This document shows, piece after piece, positions 19,784 through 28,860 of a DNA stretch of 64,000 bases. The stretch's first letter is position 1; each line of letters starts with the position of its first letter. The DNA lies in the NCBI GenBank assembly GCA_003023725.1, contig PXYT01000014.1, positions 1 through 64,000 of the forward strand. The letters are read 5' to 3'. Made by a program: the position numbers and the translations under genes. The notes under the pieces were generated by a model. The model was not told where the DNA came from, made no database searches, and saw only the letters and a list, made by a program, of their open reading frames with translations. Source of the stretch: Sulfobacillus benefaciens. GTDB lineage: Bacteria; Bacillota; Sulfobacillia; Sulfobacillales; Sulfobacillaceae.

Positions 19784-20818
19784 ATGGCAACAATTCGTGA
19801 TGTAGCTAATTTGGCACGAGTCTCCGTTTCAACAGTCTCATTGGTCTTAAGACAACCCCATCGGGTGTCTCCGGAAACCCGGGAACGGGTCGAGAAGGCC
19901 GTCGAAGAATTGCAATACCAGCTAAATGGCATAGCCCGCGACCTCAGGGTGCGCAAAACCGACACGATTGCCATTTTGCTGCACAACCTGAGCGGGCCGT
20001 TCTATTCGGAACTGATTCGGGGTGTCGAGGAAGCCGGCGATGCTCTGGGCTTTACCACACTGGCCGCAGGATGTTCCAAGAATCACGATCAAGGATCCTT
20101 GCGCTTGCTGAAAGAAGGACGGGTGGACGGGGCGATTGTCCTGGATCCTACCATAAGTTCCCCGGTATTGCTGCGTTACGCCCGTAAAACGCTGCCAATC
20201 GTGGTATTGGACCGCGGCTTGTCAGGCGAACTGCAATCCGACTTCATTACGGCCGTGGGATCCGACCATGAATCCGGTGGATATTTGGCGGGTCAGCATC
20301 TGCTTGCTCAGGGGTACCGGCGTTTTGCCTTGATTGCCGGTCCCGTGAATTCCGAGCACAGTCATTTGCGCGAGATGGGTTTTTTCCGGGCCCTTCAAGA
20401 AGGTGCAGTGGATGTCACCACCATTCCAGTCATCCACAGCGACTTCACCGAGCAAGGCGGAATACGGGCGATGAACATGTTGCTCGACCATGAGTGGACC
20501 GCCGAAGCCGTCTTTTCGGCCAATGACGAGATGGCCATCGGCGCCCTGCAAGTGCTGGAAGAACGGCATTTTGCCATTCCTAAGGATGTTGCGGTTATGG
20601 GCTTCGACGATATCCGCCTGGCGCGGTACGTGACCCCACCCTTGTCTACCATTCGTCAGCCTATGTACGAATTGGGAGTCGCCGCCATGAAACAATTGCA
20701 TCGCGCCATGGAAGGAAAAACACGGATCCCCGGCGAGATGCTTCCCGTAAAGTTGGTTCCACGCGCTTCAACCCAAAGCAGGATAACGAAAGCCGGTGAC
20801 GAATCCGATGTTTCTTAA
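19784..20818 (+). CDS. LacI-family transcriptional regulator
   Basis: 344 residues. The N-terminal helix-turn-helix MATIRDVANLARVSVSTVSL with the hinge-helix region LQYQLNGIARDLR is followed by a periplasmic-binding-protein-like sensor domain (about 60-335: TIAILLHNLSGPFYSELIRG, FSANDEMAIGALQ, VMGFDDIRLARYVTPPLSTI). Such proteins release DNA on binding a sugar. GGAG precedes the ATG. A perfect operator lies between promoter and gene, and the gene is first in an operon with a GH35 hydrolase and an ABC importer, so it almost certainly represses that system. The end overlaps the next start. Confidence 0.93.
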   Translation: MATIRDVANLARVSVSTVSLVLRQPHRVSPETRERVEKAVEELQYQLNGIARDLRVRKTDTIAILLHNLSGPFYSELIRGVEEAGDALGFTTLAAGCSKNHDQGSLRLLKEGRVDGAIVLDPTISSPVLLRYARKTLPIVVLDRGLSGELQSDFITAVGSDHESGGYLAGQHLLAQGYRRFALIAGPVNSEHSHLREMGFFRALQEGAVDVTTIPVIHSDFTEQGGIRAMNMLLDHEWTAEAVFSANDEMAIGALQVLEERHFAIPKDVAVMGFDDIRLARYVTPPLSTIRQPMYELGVAAMKQLHRAMEGKTRIPGEMLPVKLVPRASTQSRITKAGDESDVS

Positions 20819-23138
20819 GATGAAGAACCACGCTTTTTGGCATAATCAAACACCCTACTTTTTCTACGGCGGAGAAATGCACTATTTTCGGCTGCCTCCC
20901 GAAAGGTGGGCCGATCAACTGGCGCGGCTCGGCGATCTGGGTCTGAGCACAGTGAGCACCTATGTTCCCTGGCTGTGGCACGAACCCGAACCCGGTCAAT
21001 TCGATTTTTCCGGAAAGACTCATCCTCAGCGCAATTTGCTGAATTTTCTCTCCATGGCTCAGGATGCCGGTCTCAGCGTGTTTTTAAGGGTGGGGCCTTA
21101 CGTCATGGCGGAACTGCGGCAAGAGGGGTTGCCTCCCTGGTTGTTTACCCGCTATCCCGACATCTTGGCCCAGACACCCGGAGGGGACATTCATCCGGCC
21201 CGTATGGCTACCTATCTCAACCCAACGTTTTTGGACTTGGTTGATCGGTGGTATGCCCGTCTGGCGTCGGCCGTCTCTCCTTATTTTTGCACACAAGGCG
21301 GCCCCATTATTCTCACCCAGCTGGACAACGAGGTGGGAATGCTGCACTGGGTTACCCGTCTCCCTGATTCCCGTGATGACGTTGTCAATGCATACCGGAC
21401 CTTTCTCACAGCGAACGATCAGCAGCCCTCATACTGGACATACGGCTTATTCTGGCGAGAGTACCGGGCACAATATCTGCAACATCTCTACGACCAGGCC
21501 CACTCTCTGGGTTTTCCGGGTCCCTACGTCATAAATGTGCACGGCTTTCGCGATTTTTCCATCTATAGCCGGGGCGTGGACTATCCCGTTGGCCTCTCTC
21601 AACTGGCCGGTGCCAAAGTTGTGCCAACTTCACTCTTAGGTGGCGATTTCTATCCTGGGCACGTCACTTATGACAATTTCCACGACATCGCATTGGCAGT
21701 CGCCTTCACCCGAAGCGTGAATTCTCCGAACTGTGCTGCGTTTTCTCCGGAATTTCAATCGGGACGATTTCAGGATCGGCCTCATATCGAGCCCTCCGAT
21801 CTCGATCTTTCCGCCCGTGTCAGCATAGCCTATGGACTCAACGGTTTGAATTGGTACATGGTCTCATCCGGCGAAAACCCGCAGGATATCGGGGTCTTCG
21901 GCCCGGCTCACGACTGGCAGGCTCCTTTAGCCATGGACGGATCCCTAAGACCCCAGGCCCATGCTATCGCACACCTAGGGAAATTGCTGAAAGACTTCGG
22001 TCCCACTCTGGCTCAAACTGAGCCTGTTCCTGACGTGACAATAGGTTTCTATTCCCCCTACTACATGACGGAGAATCCCGCCCCTGATACAGAAAAGGAA
22101 AAAGCCGCCATCCTTGACACCATCGTCCGGGAACGGGAAACTCTGCACTTTGACGGCATCTACCGGTGTCTGGTAGCGGCAGGAATAAACCTGGACGCGT
22201 TGTGGCTTGATGATCCGGACAAGAAGCACAATGAGGCTCTGGACACCCTTAAGCATCCCTGGTTATGGGTGGCCACTACCCGGTTTATGGATCCGAACAC
22301 CCAGTTGCGACTGGCTTCGTATGCCCAGGCCGGAGGAACCCTGATTATTGGGCCGTACGTGCCGGACCAAGACCTGTTCGGTCAACCTTGCCGCATTCTG
22401 GCCGACACTCTGGACATTCCTTTACCCCTTTCCCCTGGCCGTCCGGGAGTAGTGCGCGTTCTGCCGGAGGATTCTCTCTTTTGTTCCACCTGTGTCCCCT
22501 TTCCTCCTGTTCCCGGTTCCACGGTACTGGGCTATGTGGAATCCCGGGATTCCGAACCTACTCCGGTTATCATTCGGCGGGCGGCAAGCCAGGGAGAAGT
22601 CATCGTCTTTGGCATAGGCCTCTCCGGTACTTATGACACATCCTATCCGGTCCTCAGGCGTTTGCTCCAATCTTTGGGCAAAGACCTCGCGGTGGAGAAC
22701 AGCAACCCGGCAGTCCATGCCGTGCGCCGCGTGGGCTCCCAAGGGCACTTTCTGTTCGTGCACAATTTCCATGAAACGGTGCAGCACACCCGCATAACTG
22801 TCCACGACGCCGAGAATGGGAGTGCCGTGTGGACTCTCAGTTTGAGCGGACGTCAAGGACTGATGCTGCCTTATGGCGGTGTTCCCCTAATTCCGAACCG
22901 GCTTCATATTCTTCAGAGCACGGCCGAGCTGTCACGAACTGAAGACACCGTGACCATCTATCCATCCAGCACCGAAGGCTTTGTGAAACTCCAGTGGCTT
23001 GGAGACATCCGTCCCGAGTTCGTATCCCTCACGGAAGGAACCATGGTGGGGATGAGGGAGCGGATCGTCACGATTCAATGGGAATCCCAAGAACATTCCC
23101 GTCCCATTCATATTCGGTGCCATTGGCCCCGGAACTAA
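20796..23138 (+). CDS. GH35-type beta-galactosidase
   Basis: 780 residues, cytoplasmic (no signal peptide). The N-terminal barrel begins FFYGGEMHYFRLPPERWADQ, like GH35, and has YVPWLWHEPEPGQFDF and VGPYVMAELRQEGLPPWL. GGPIILTQLDNEVG carries the likely acid/base glutamate (E179), and SPEFQSGRF the likely nucleophile (E319). A C-terminal beta-rich part follows. It would release galactose, or a related sugar, from imported oligosaccharides. The GTG at 20796 lies inside the regulator's last codons; an ATG at 20808 is possible and neither has a well-placed ribosome site, suggesting translational coupling. Confidence 0.87.
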   Translation: MTNPMFLKMKNHAFWHNQTPYFFYGGEMHYFRLPPERWADQLARLGDLGLSTVSTYVPWLWHEPEPGQFDFSGKTHPQRNLLNFLSMAQDAGLSVFLRVGPYVMAELRQEGLPPWLFTRYPDILAQTPGGDIHPARMATYLNPTFLDLVDRWYARLASAVSPYFCTQGGPIILTQLDNEVGMLHWVTRLPDSRDDVVNAYRTFLTANDQQPSYWTYGLFWREYRAQYLQHLYDQAHSLGFPGPYVINVHGFRDFSIYSRGVDYPVGLSQLAGAKVVPTSLLGGDFYPGHVTYDNFHDIALAVAFTRSVNSPNCAAFSPEFQSGRFQDRPHIEPSDLDLSARVSIAYGLNGLNWYMVSSGENPQDIGVFGPAHDWQAPLAMDGSLRPQAHAIAHLGKLLKDFGPTLAQTEPVPDVTIGFYSPYYMTENPAPDTEKEKAAILDTIVRERETLHFDGIYRCLVAAGINLDALWLDDPDKKHNEALDTLKHPWLWVATTRFMDPNTQLRLASYAQAGGTLIIGPYVPDQDLFGQPCRILADTLDIPLPLSPGRPGVVRVLPEDSLFCSTCVPFPPVPGSTVLGYVESRDSEPTPVIIRRAASQGEVIVFGIGLSGTYDTSYPVLRRLLQSLGKDLAVENSNPAVHAVRRVGSQGHFLFVHNFHETVQHTRITVHDAENGSAVWTLSLSGRQGLMLPYGGVPLIPNRLHILQSTAELSRTEDTVTIYPSSTEGFVKLQWLGDIRPEFVSLTEGTMVGMRERIVTIQWESQEHSRPIHIRCHWPRN

Positions 23139-23207
23139 TCTTTTCTCACTCAGTGGATTTTGAAGATCAAAAGTCGCCCGTTAAAAGACAAAGAGGAGGC
23201 ATTAACC

Positions 23208-24854
23208 ATGAAAACGTCCCGTATCGTTCCGAGTCTTGCCGGAATCTCCGTGGCCTGCGCCCTGGCTCTGGCCGGCTGCGGTCAGTCACCCGCCACCCAG
23301 GCCAGCCCGCAACCCAACCGGCCCCTGACAGTCATTCCCGGATTAAATGGCGCCTTCGCCGATAATTTCAATCCTTATTCCTCCAGTGCCTTAAGCGGCA
23401 CCTTGGGTATCATTTATCAGCCCCTGTTCTACTTTAACCTGGTTGGACCGCAAACCTATGGGCTGATAGGGCAGTCATACCAGTGGAGTAACGGCAACCG
23501 CACCCTAACGGTCACTCTTAGGCCCCATGTCAAATGGTCTAACGGCCAGCCGGTGACCGTGCAGGACGTTGTCTTTAGCTACGACATCTTGCGCAAATTT
23601 CCCAGTCTGGATACGAGCGGAATCTGGACTCATCTCACCTCGGTGACGGCCAAAGGCAGCAATCAAGTCGTCTTTACTTTCCGTGCGCCGGATGTGCCGT
23701 TCGGCAATTTCGTCTTGGGAGACGTCTATATCGTGCCCCAGAGCATATGGAGCAAAGTGGCCAATCCCGCCAAAGTTACCAACACGCATCCTATTGGCAC
23801 AGGTCCTTACCTGGTCCACAGCTTCTCCACCCAGGCCTACACCTACACGGCCAATCCCCGCTACTGGGGGGGCGAGCCTAAAGTGCATGAACTGAAATAT
23901 CTCGATTATAGCGGCAACCAAAGTGCCACGTTGGCGCTAGCCTCGGGAACGGTCGACTGGACCGACTTATTCTTCCCCAACATCAACAAAGTTTTCGTCA
24001 GTAAGGCGCCTCAGTACAACCATTATTGGTTCTCGGTGGGCGGCACCAACATGCTCTACCCCAATCTCAAGAATCCGTTGCTTGCCCAGCTTCCCGTCCG
24101 TCAGGCTATTAGCGCGGCCATTAACCGCACCCAGCTCGACAAAGTGGGGGAATATGGTTATGAGGCTCCTGCCACACCGACCGCTTTGTTGCTGCCGCAG
24201 GAGAAATCCTGGATTGACCCGCATTTGCCACCTCAGGACCGGAACTTTTCCTATAATCCGCAGAAAGCCGTATCCATACTGCAAAAAGCTGGGTTTAAAC
24301 GCAATGCCCAGGGCATCTTCACCGCGCCCAACGGCACACCTTTGTCGTTCACTCTGGAGGTGCCCACCGGCTGGACCGACTGGGATTCGGACTGTTCATT
24401 AATCGCCAATGACTTGAAGAAAATCGGGATCCAGGTAACCGTTCAGCAGCTCAGTTTCGGCGCCTACTATTCCAACATCACCACCGGTCACTACCAGCTG
24501 GCCATGTCGTGGAGCGGTTCCGGATCCACCCCCTATTACCTCTATCAGGCCTTGCTCATGCCCAAGAATCCGGGCAACTTCGAACAATGGTCCAATCCTT
24601 CGACCACTGCCGCCTTGACAGCGTACAGACGTTCCAGCAATCCCACTGTCCAGCGTCAGGCCATTTATACCCTGGAAAATGCGGTGGCTAAAAATCTGCC
24701 GGCCATCCCTCTGATTTATGGCGCGACCTGGTACGAATACAACAACAAGTATTTCACCGGCTGGCCGACAGCCCAAAATCCCTATGCACAACCGGCTCCT
24801 TACAACTATCCGGCAGAAGGCATTGTCCTATCTCATTTGAAACCCCGAGGATAG
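23208..24854 (+). CDS. ABC importer solute-binding lipoprotein (SBP_bac_5)
   Basis: 548 residues. The signal peptide ends in lipobox LALAGC (C24), anchoring it outside the membrane. The body is the family 5 fold of oligopeptide/oligosaccharide binding proteins: LTVTLRPHVKWSNGQPVTVQ then DVVFSYDILR, HPIGTGPYLVHSF, and VRQAISAAINRTQL. AGAGGAGG precedes the ATG. Family 5 proteins bind peptides, nickel or oligosaccharides. With a GH35 enzyme and LacI regulator in the same operon, sugars such as galacto-oligosaccharides are the likelier load, but that is an inference. Confidence 0.9.
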   Translation: MKTSRIVPSLAGISVACALALAGCGQSPATQASPQPNRPLTVIPGLNGAFADNFNPYSSSALSGTLGIIYQPLFYFNLVGPQTYGLIGQSYQWSNGNRTLTVTLRPHVKWSNGQPVTVQDVVFSYDILRKFPSLDTSGIWTHLTSVTAKGSNQVVFTFRAPDVPFGNFVLGDVYIVPQSIWSKVANPAKVTNTHPIGTGPYLVHSFSTQAYTYTANPRYWGGEPKVHELKYLDYSGNQSATLALASGTVDWTDLFFPNINKVFVSKAPQYNHYWFSVGGTNMLYPNLKNPLLAQLPVRQAISAAINRTQLDKVGEYGYEAPATPTALLLPQEKSWIDPHLPPQDRNFSYNPQKAVSILQKAGFKRNAQGIFTAPNGTPLSFTLEVPTGWTDWDSDCSLIANDLKKIGIQVTVQQLSFGAYYSNITTGHYQLAMSWSGSGSTPYYLYQALLMPKNPGNFEQWSNPSTTAALTAYRRSSNPTVQRQAIYTLENAVAKNLPAIPLIYGATWYEYNNKYFTGWPTAQNPYAQPAPYNYPAEGIVLSHLKPRG

Positions 24855-24912
24855 CGCGGCAATCACCCAAAATGACCTTTTGACCAAAGGTTTTCCAAAG
24901 GAGGCACAACTG

Positions 24913-25899
24913 ATGCAATTTGTCCGCCAGCGTCTCGCATTCCTCCTCTTGTCCCTGTGGGCGGCCGCAACCATAAACTTCGTTCTGCCTCGGCTCATGC
25001 CTGGCAATCCGGCCATTTTGATGATTGGCCGTTTCAAAGGTCAATTGAGCGCCCGCGCTCTCAAGGCGTTGGAACTGCAGTTCGGAGTGACGCATAAACC
25101 TCTTTGGGACCAATATCTCATCTATCTCAATAACCTCATTCACGGACGCTTGGGCCTCTCCCTCACCTACTACCCGGTCCCGGTCTCCCGGATAATCGCG
25201 GAGAGTCTGCCCTGGACCCTGGGCCTGGTGGGGGTGGCCACGCTAATCAGCGTGGCTGTCGGGCTCATTTTGGGTATTTACACCGCATGGCACCGGGGAG
25301 GAAACTGGGATGCCATTCTTCCCACGATGGCCACCTTTACCGCAGCCCTCCCCTATTTCTGGCTGGGGCTCTTGATGCTCTTCCTCCTGGGTTACCTGTG
25401 GCACTGGTTTCCCTTGGCCCATGCCTATTCCACCAGCCTGACACCTTCCTTCAGCTGGTCCTTTATCCGCAACATGCTCTATCACGCCCTGTTACCAGCC
25501 ATGACTATTGTCATCAGTTCCATGGGTGGCTGGTTGCTGGGCATGCGCAACAACATGATTCAAACCCTGGGCGAGGATTACGTCCTCTTTGGAAGGGCCA
25601 GGGGTCTGTCCCAGCGCCGGTTAATGATCCACTACGCTGCCCGCAACGCCATTTTGCCCAGCATGACCGGATTTGCCATGGCCATCGGCTTCGTGGTGGG
25701 AGGCGCTCTCTTGACCGAAGTGGTGTTCTCATATCCCGGAGTCGGCTATCAACTCCTGGCCGCGGTGCAAAATGAGGATTACCCCCTGATGCAAGGACTC
25801 TTCCTGATCATTGCGTTTTCGGTTTTGATCACCAATTTTCTGGTCGAGATCCTTTATGCCAGGCTGGATCCCCGAACCCGGGGAGGTGTCCATAAATGA
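24913..25899 (+). CDS. ABC importer permease, DppB-like
   Basis: 328 residues with six spans. It starts FVRQRLAFLLLSLWAAATIN then FVLPRLMPGNP, the DppB N-terminal signature, and has the cytoplasmic EAA loop near GEDYVLFGRARGLSQRRLMI, which docks to the ATPases. The ATG at 24913 follows AAAGGAGG. It forms half of the pore for the upstream binding protein. The stop overlaps the next gene's ATG by four bases. Confidence 0.92.
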   Translation: MQFVRQRLAFLLLSLWAAATINFVLPRLMPGNPAILMIGRFKGQLSARALKALELQFGVTHKPLWDQYLIYLNNLIHGRLGLSLTYYPVPVSRIIAESLPWTLGLVGVATLISVAVGLILGIYTAWHRGGNWDAILPTMATFTAALPYFWLGLLMLFLLGYLWHWFPLAHAYSTSLTPSFSWSFIRNMLYHALLPAMTIVISSMGGWLLGMRNNMIQTLGEDYVLFGRARGLSQRRLMIHYAARNAILPSMTGFAMAIGFVVGGALLTEVVFSYPGVGYQLLAAVQNEDYPLMQGLFLIIAFSVLITNFLVEILYARLDPRTRGGVHK

Positions 25900-26837
25900 G
25901 TGCATCCCATGTCCCCATTTCCCCAAGATCCCTGCCGACCCCTCGCCGTCTGCCGGTGTGGCATACAATTCGGAGCATATTGCAGCGTGATAAGCGTCCG
26001 CTGTTCGGGGTGGCGATCCTCGCCGTGTTTGTGCTCATGGCCATCTTGGCCCCCGTGCTGACACCCTATTCGCCGTCCCAAACCGGATTTCAGACGATGG
26101 CGGCCCCATCCGCGCGCCACTGGCTGGGCACAACCGCCAGCGGACAGGATGTTCTGTCCCAATTCCTGTACGGCAGCAGGATCTCTTTAGGCGTCGGATT
26201 CACGGCAGGCTTCATCGCCACCCTGTTGGCAGTGATCATGGGGATGTTTCCCGCCTATCTCGGCGGGCACACCGACACCATCATGGCCACTGTGACCAAT
26301 ATCATGCTGGTAATCCCCGGCCTGCCGCTGTTAATCGTCATTACCGCTTATGTGCATCAGACGGGACCTGCCACTATTGCTCTCGTGATTGGCCTGACCG
26401 GATGGGCCTGGGGTGCACGGGTGCTTCGGTCCCAGACCCTCACCCTCTCTCACCGGGACTTCGTGGTCGCAGCCCGTCTGGCCGGAGAAAACCGGTGGCG
26501 CATTTTGCTGGCGGAGATCTTGCCCAACATGCTGTCATTGGTTGTGGCCAATGTGGTTTTCGCCACAATTGGAGCCATTTTAGCCGAAGCCAGTCTGGAA
26601 TTTTTGGGTCTCGGCAACCCCAATATCATTACCTGGGGCACGATGCTTTATTGGGCCGACGCGGGGGAGGCGCTGCTGGGCGGCGCTTGGTGGTGGATTG
26701 TGCCTCCGGGGTTGGCGATTGCCCTAGTCGGATTAAGCCTGGCCTTAATTAACTTCGGCATCGATCAAATCGCCAATCCCAGACTGCGGGTCAACCGCAT
26801 CAGGAAAAACCGAGCCGGGAGGGGATCACATCCATGA
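25896..26837 (+). CDS. ABC importer permease, DppC-like
   Basis: 313 residues with six spans. The DppC pattern is clear: an N-terminal cytoplasmic segment with RDKRPLFGVAILAVFVLMAI, HWLGTTASGQDVLSQFLYGS near residue 70, and an EAA loop at RDFVVAARLAGENRWRIL. It pairs with the DppB-like subunit. The start overlaps the previous stop and its own stop overlaps the next start (both ATGA), so the four transport genes are translationally coupled. Confidence 0.92.
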   Translation: MSASHVPISPRSLPTPRRLPVWHTIRSILQRDKRPLFGVAILAVFVLMAILAPVLTPYSPSQTGFQTMAAPSARHWLGTTASGQDVLSQFLYGSRISLGVGFTAGFIATLLAVIMGMFPAYLGGHTDTIMATVTNIMLVIPGLPLLIVITAYVHQTGPATIALVIGLTGWAWGARVLRSQTLTLSHRDFVVAARLAGENRWRILLAEILPNMLSLVVANVVFATIGAILAEASLEFLGLGNPNIITWGTMLYWADAGEALLGGAWWWIVPPGLAIALVGLSLALINFGIDQIANPRLRVNRIRKNRAGRGSHP

Positions 26838-27847
26838 AACCTGCCTTGTCCACCGAGCACCTGACCGTTTCCTACTATACGCCGCAAGGACCGGTGCCCG
26901 CCTTGCGGGGGGTCTCGTTTACCCTGTTCGAGAACGAGATTTTGGGACTGGTGGGTGAATCCGGCAGTGGGAAATCCACCTTGGCCCTGGCGGTTATGCG
27001 CTTGATGGAACCGGACAGAGCCGAGGTCTCAGGACAGGTGACGGTCGGATCCAAAAATCTCTATGACCTGAGCGCAAGGGATCTCCAGAGGCTGTGGTGG
27101 GAAGATATCGCCATGGTCTTCCAGAGCTCGATGAACGCCTTAAACCCCGTTTTGTCCATCGGAGATCATTTTACCGACACATTTCTCGCTCACAGGCCCA
27201 TGATGCGGATGACCGAAATCCGTCAGAAGACCGCCTCGCTCCTGCAGCAGGTGCAATTGAGCCCCAAGCTTGTCCGTTCCTATCCGCATGAACTGTCGGG
27301 AGGCATGAAACAGCGAGTGGTCATTGCCCTGTCCTTGGCGCTGGACCCAAAGGTTCTGATTATGGACGAACCGACCACCGCGCTTGACGTGGTGGTGCAG
27401 CACTCCATTTTGGCCGAAGTGGCTGCTATCCAGCGGGAACGCCATCTAGCGGTACTTTTCATCAGTCACGACTTTTCGCTGGTGTCGGGCCTTGCTCACC
27501 GTATTGCCATCATGTACGCGGGGGAGTTGGTAGAAATCACCGAGAGGGACATGGCCATCGGCAATTCGACACCTCATCATCCCTATACCGAAGGCCTGAT
27601 TCAGGCTACACCGCGGATAACGGGGGGCCGTGTCCGAATTCAGGGCATACCAGGAGAACCGCCCGACATGACCCGGCTGCCGGCAGGCTGTCCTTTCTGG
27701 GAGCGCTGTCCCAAACGCCTGGACCGGTGCCAAACGGTTCCGTTGCCCCAGCAGACGGGGCACACCTTTATCCGCTGCCACCTCACGGGCACATCATCGT
27801 TATCATCGTCATCATCGTCCAAGGAGGGAATGGCCCATGGCGAGTAA
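26834..27847 (+). CDS. ABC importer ATPase, DppD-like
   Basis: 337 residues. Walker A GESGSGKSTLA, Q-loop MVFQSSMNALNP, signature LSGGMKQRV, Walker B VLIMDEPTTALD and the switch histidine in LFISHDFSLV are all intact. The C-terminal oligopeptide-transporter domain carries a cysteine set (GCPFWERCPKRLDRCQ) that in relatives binds a [4Fe-4S] cluster or stabilises the tail. A serine run near the end is encoded by a TCATCG-rich microsatellite (about 27792-27820). The stop lies inside the next gene. Confidence 0.93.
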   Translation: MKPALSTEHLTVSYYTPQGPVPALRGVSFTLFENEILGLVGESGSGKSTLALAVMRLMEPDRAEVSGQVTVGSKNLYDLSARDLQRLWWEDIAMVFQSSMNALNPVLSIGDHFTDTFLAHRPMMRMTEIRQKTASLLQQVQLSPKLVRSYPHELSGGMKQRVVIALSLALDPKVLIMDEPTTALDVVVQHSILAEVAAIQRERHLAVLFISHDFSLVSGLAHRIAIMYAGELVEITERDMAIGNSTPHHPYTEGLIQATPRITGGRVRIQGIPGEPPDMTRLPAGCPFWERCPKRLDRCQTVPLPQQTGHTFIRCHLTGTSSLSSSSSSKEGMAHGE

Positions 27848-28802
27848 CGTCCTGATTCAGACCAATGATTTGCATGTGCGCTTTGTCCGTCAGAAACAGC
27901 TGGATATCTTCGCAGTGCGCTCGCTGAACCTTGAGGTGCACGAGAAAGAAACCCTGGCCCTGGTCGGGGAATCCGGGAGTGGAAAAACCACGACGGGGCA
28001 CGCCCTGGTCCGTCTCTTGCAGCCCGAGTCCGGAACCATCCGTTTTGAGGGAGAAGATGTCAGCCGAATTCGAGGAAAGCGTCTGGAACGGTATCATAGC
28101 CGTGCCCAGCTCATCTTTCAGGACCCGTTTGCCTCATTGAACCCGTTTCATACCGTATCCTATCATTTACAGCGCCCCCTTAGGCGCTTGGGCCATTTGT
28201 CACCCAAACGAGCACGCGAGGTTTGCCACGACTTGCTGGCTCAGGTGGGGCTGACACCGACGGCCACATTCGAGAACAAATATCCCCATGAACTGTCCGG
28301 AGGGCAGAGGCAGCGGGTCGCGATTGCCCGGGCTCTCGCCGCCGATCCTGTCTTCATCGTCGCGGATGAGCCGATATCCATGCTGGATGTGTCGTTGCGG
28401 GCGGGAATTCTGCACCTTCTCGAATCGCTGCAGGCCGACCAAGGACTCAGTTATCTCTACATTACCCACGATCTGGCGTCGGCCCGCTATCTTGCTCAGC
28501 GCATTGCGGTCATGTATGGAGGATCTCTCGTCGAGATTGCCCCCGCCGCTGATTTGGTTCAGGCTCCGGCACATCCTTATACCCGGCTATTGTTGCAAGC
28601 TTCCTCTTCATCTTGGGGCCAAGACCTGGCTCCATTGCCCGAAAAGCATCCTGGCGCTCCCGATTTGACCATCACGCGCAAAGGATGTCCGTTTGCACCC
28701 CGCTGCCTTCATGCCATGAAAAAATGCGAACAGGAGATGCCAGAATTGATTCCGGTTGCCTCAGATCATGAAGCCGCCTGCTTTTTGGTGTCCTCCTCTT
28801 AA
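27837..28802 (+). CDS. ABC importer ATPase, DppF-like
   Basis: 321 residues with intact nucleotide-binding motifs: GESGSGKTTTG, IFQDPFASLNP, LSGGQRQRVAIARAL, VFIVADEPISMLD and YITHDLASARYLA. The C-terminal cysteine cluster GCPFAPRCLHAMKKCEQEMP is present. It forms the heterodimer with the preceding ATPase. AAGGAGGGAATGGCCC provides the ribosome site, and the ATG lies inside the upstream gene's end. Last gene of the operon, followed by a strong terminator. Confidence 0.93.
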   Translation: MASNVLIQTNDLHVRFVRQKQLDIFAVRSLNLEVHEKETLALVGESGSGKTTTGHALVRLLQPESGTIRFEGEDVSRIRGKRLERYHSRAQLIFQDPFASLNPFHTVSYHLQRPLRRLGHLSPKRAREVCHDLLAQVGLTPTATFENKYPHELSGGQRQRVAIARALAADPVFIVADEPISMLDVSLRAGILHLLESLQADQGLSYLYITHDLASARYLAQRIAVMYGGSLVEIAPAADLVQAPAHPYTRLLLQASSSSWGQDLAPLPEKHPGAPDLTITRKGCPFAPRCLHAMKKCEQEMPELIPVASDHEAACFLVSSS

Positions 28803-28814
28803 ACCCAAAGCACG

Positions 28815-28860
28815 GCGCATGGGAGACGGGCCAACTTTGTTTGACCCGCCTCCCATGCGC
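28815..28860. terminator. Bidirectional terminator between convergent genes
   Basis: GCGCATGGGAGaCGGG pairs with CCCGcCTCCCATGCGC (one mismatch) around a 14-base loop. It sits exactly between the ABC operon stop and the stop of the minus-strand hydrolase (28861). Confidence 0.85.

Noticed and set aside
27792-27820. TCATCG microsatellite as a regulatory repeat
   Set aside because: It lies inside the DppD-like gene encoding a serine run in a flexible tail; no sign of regulation.
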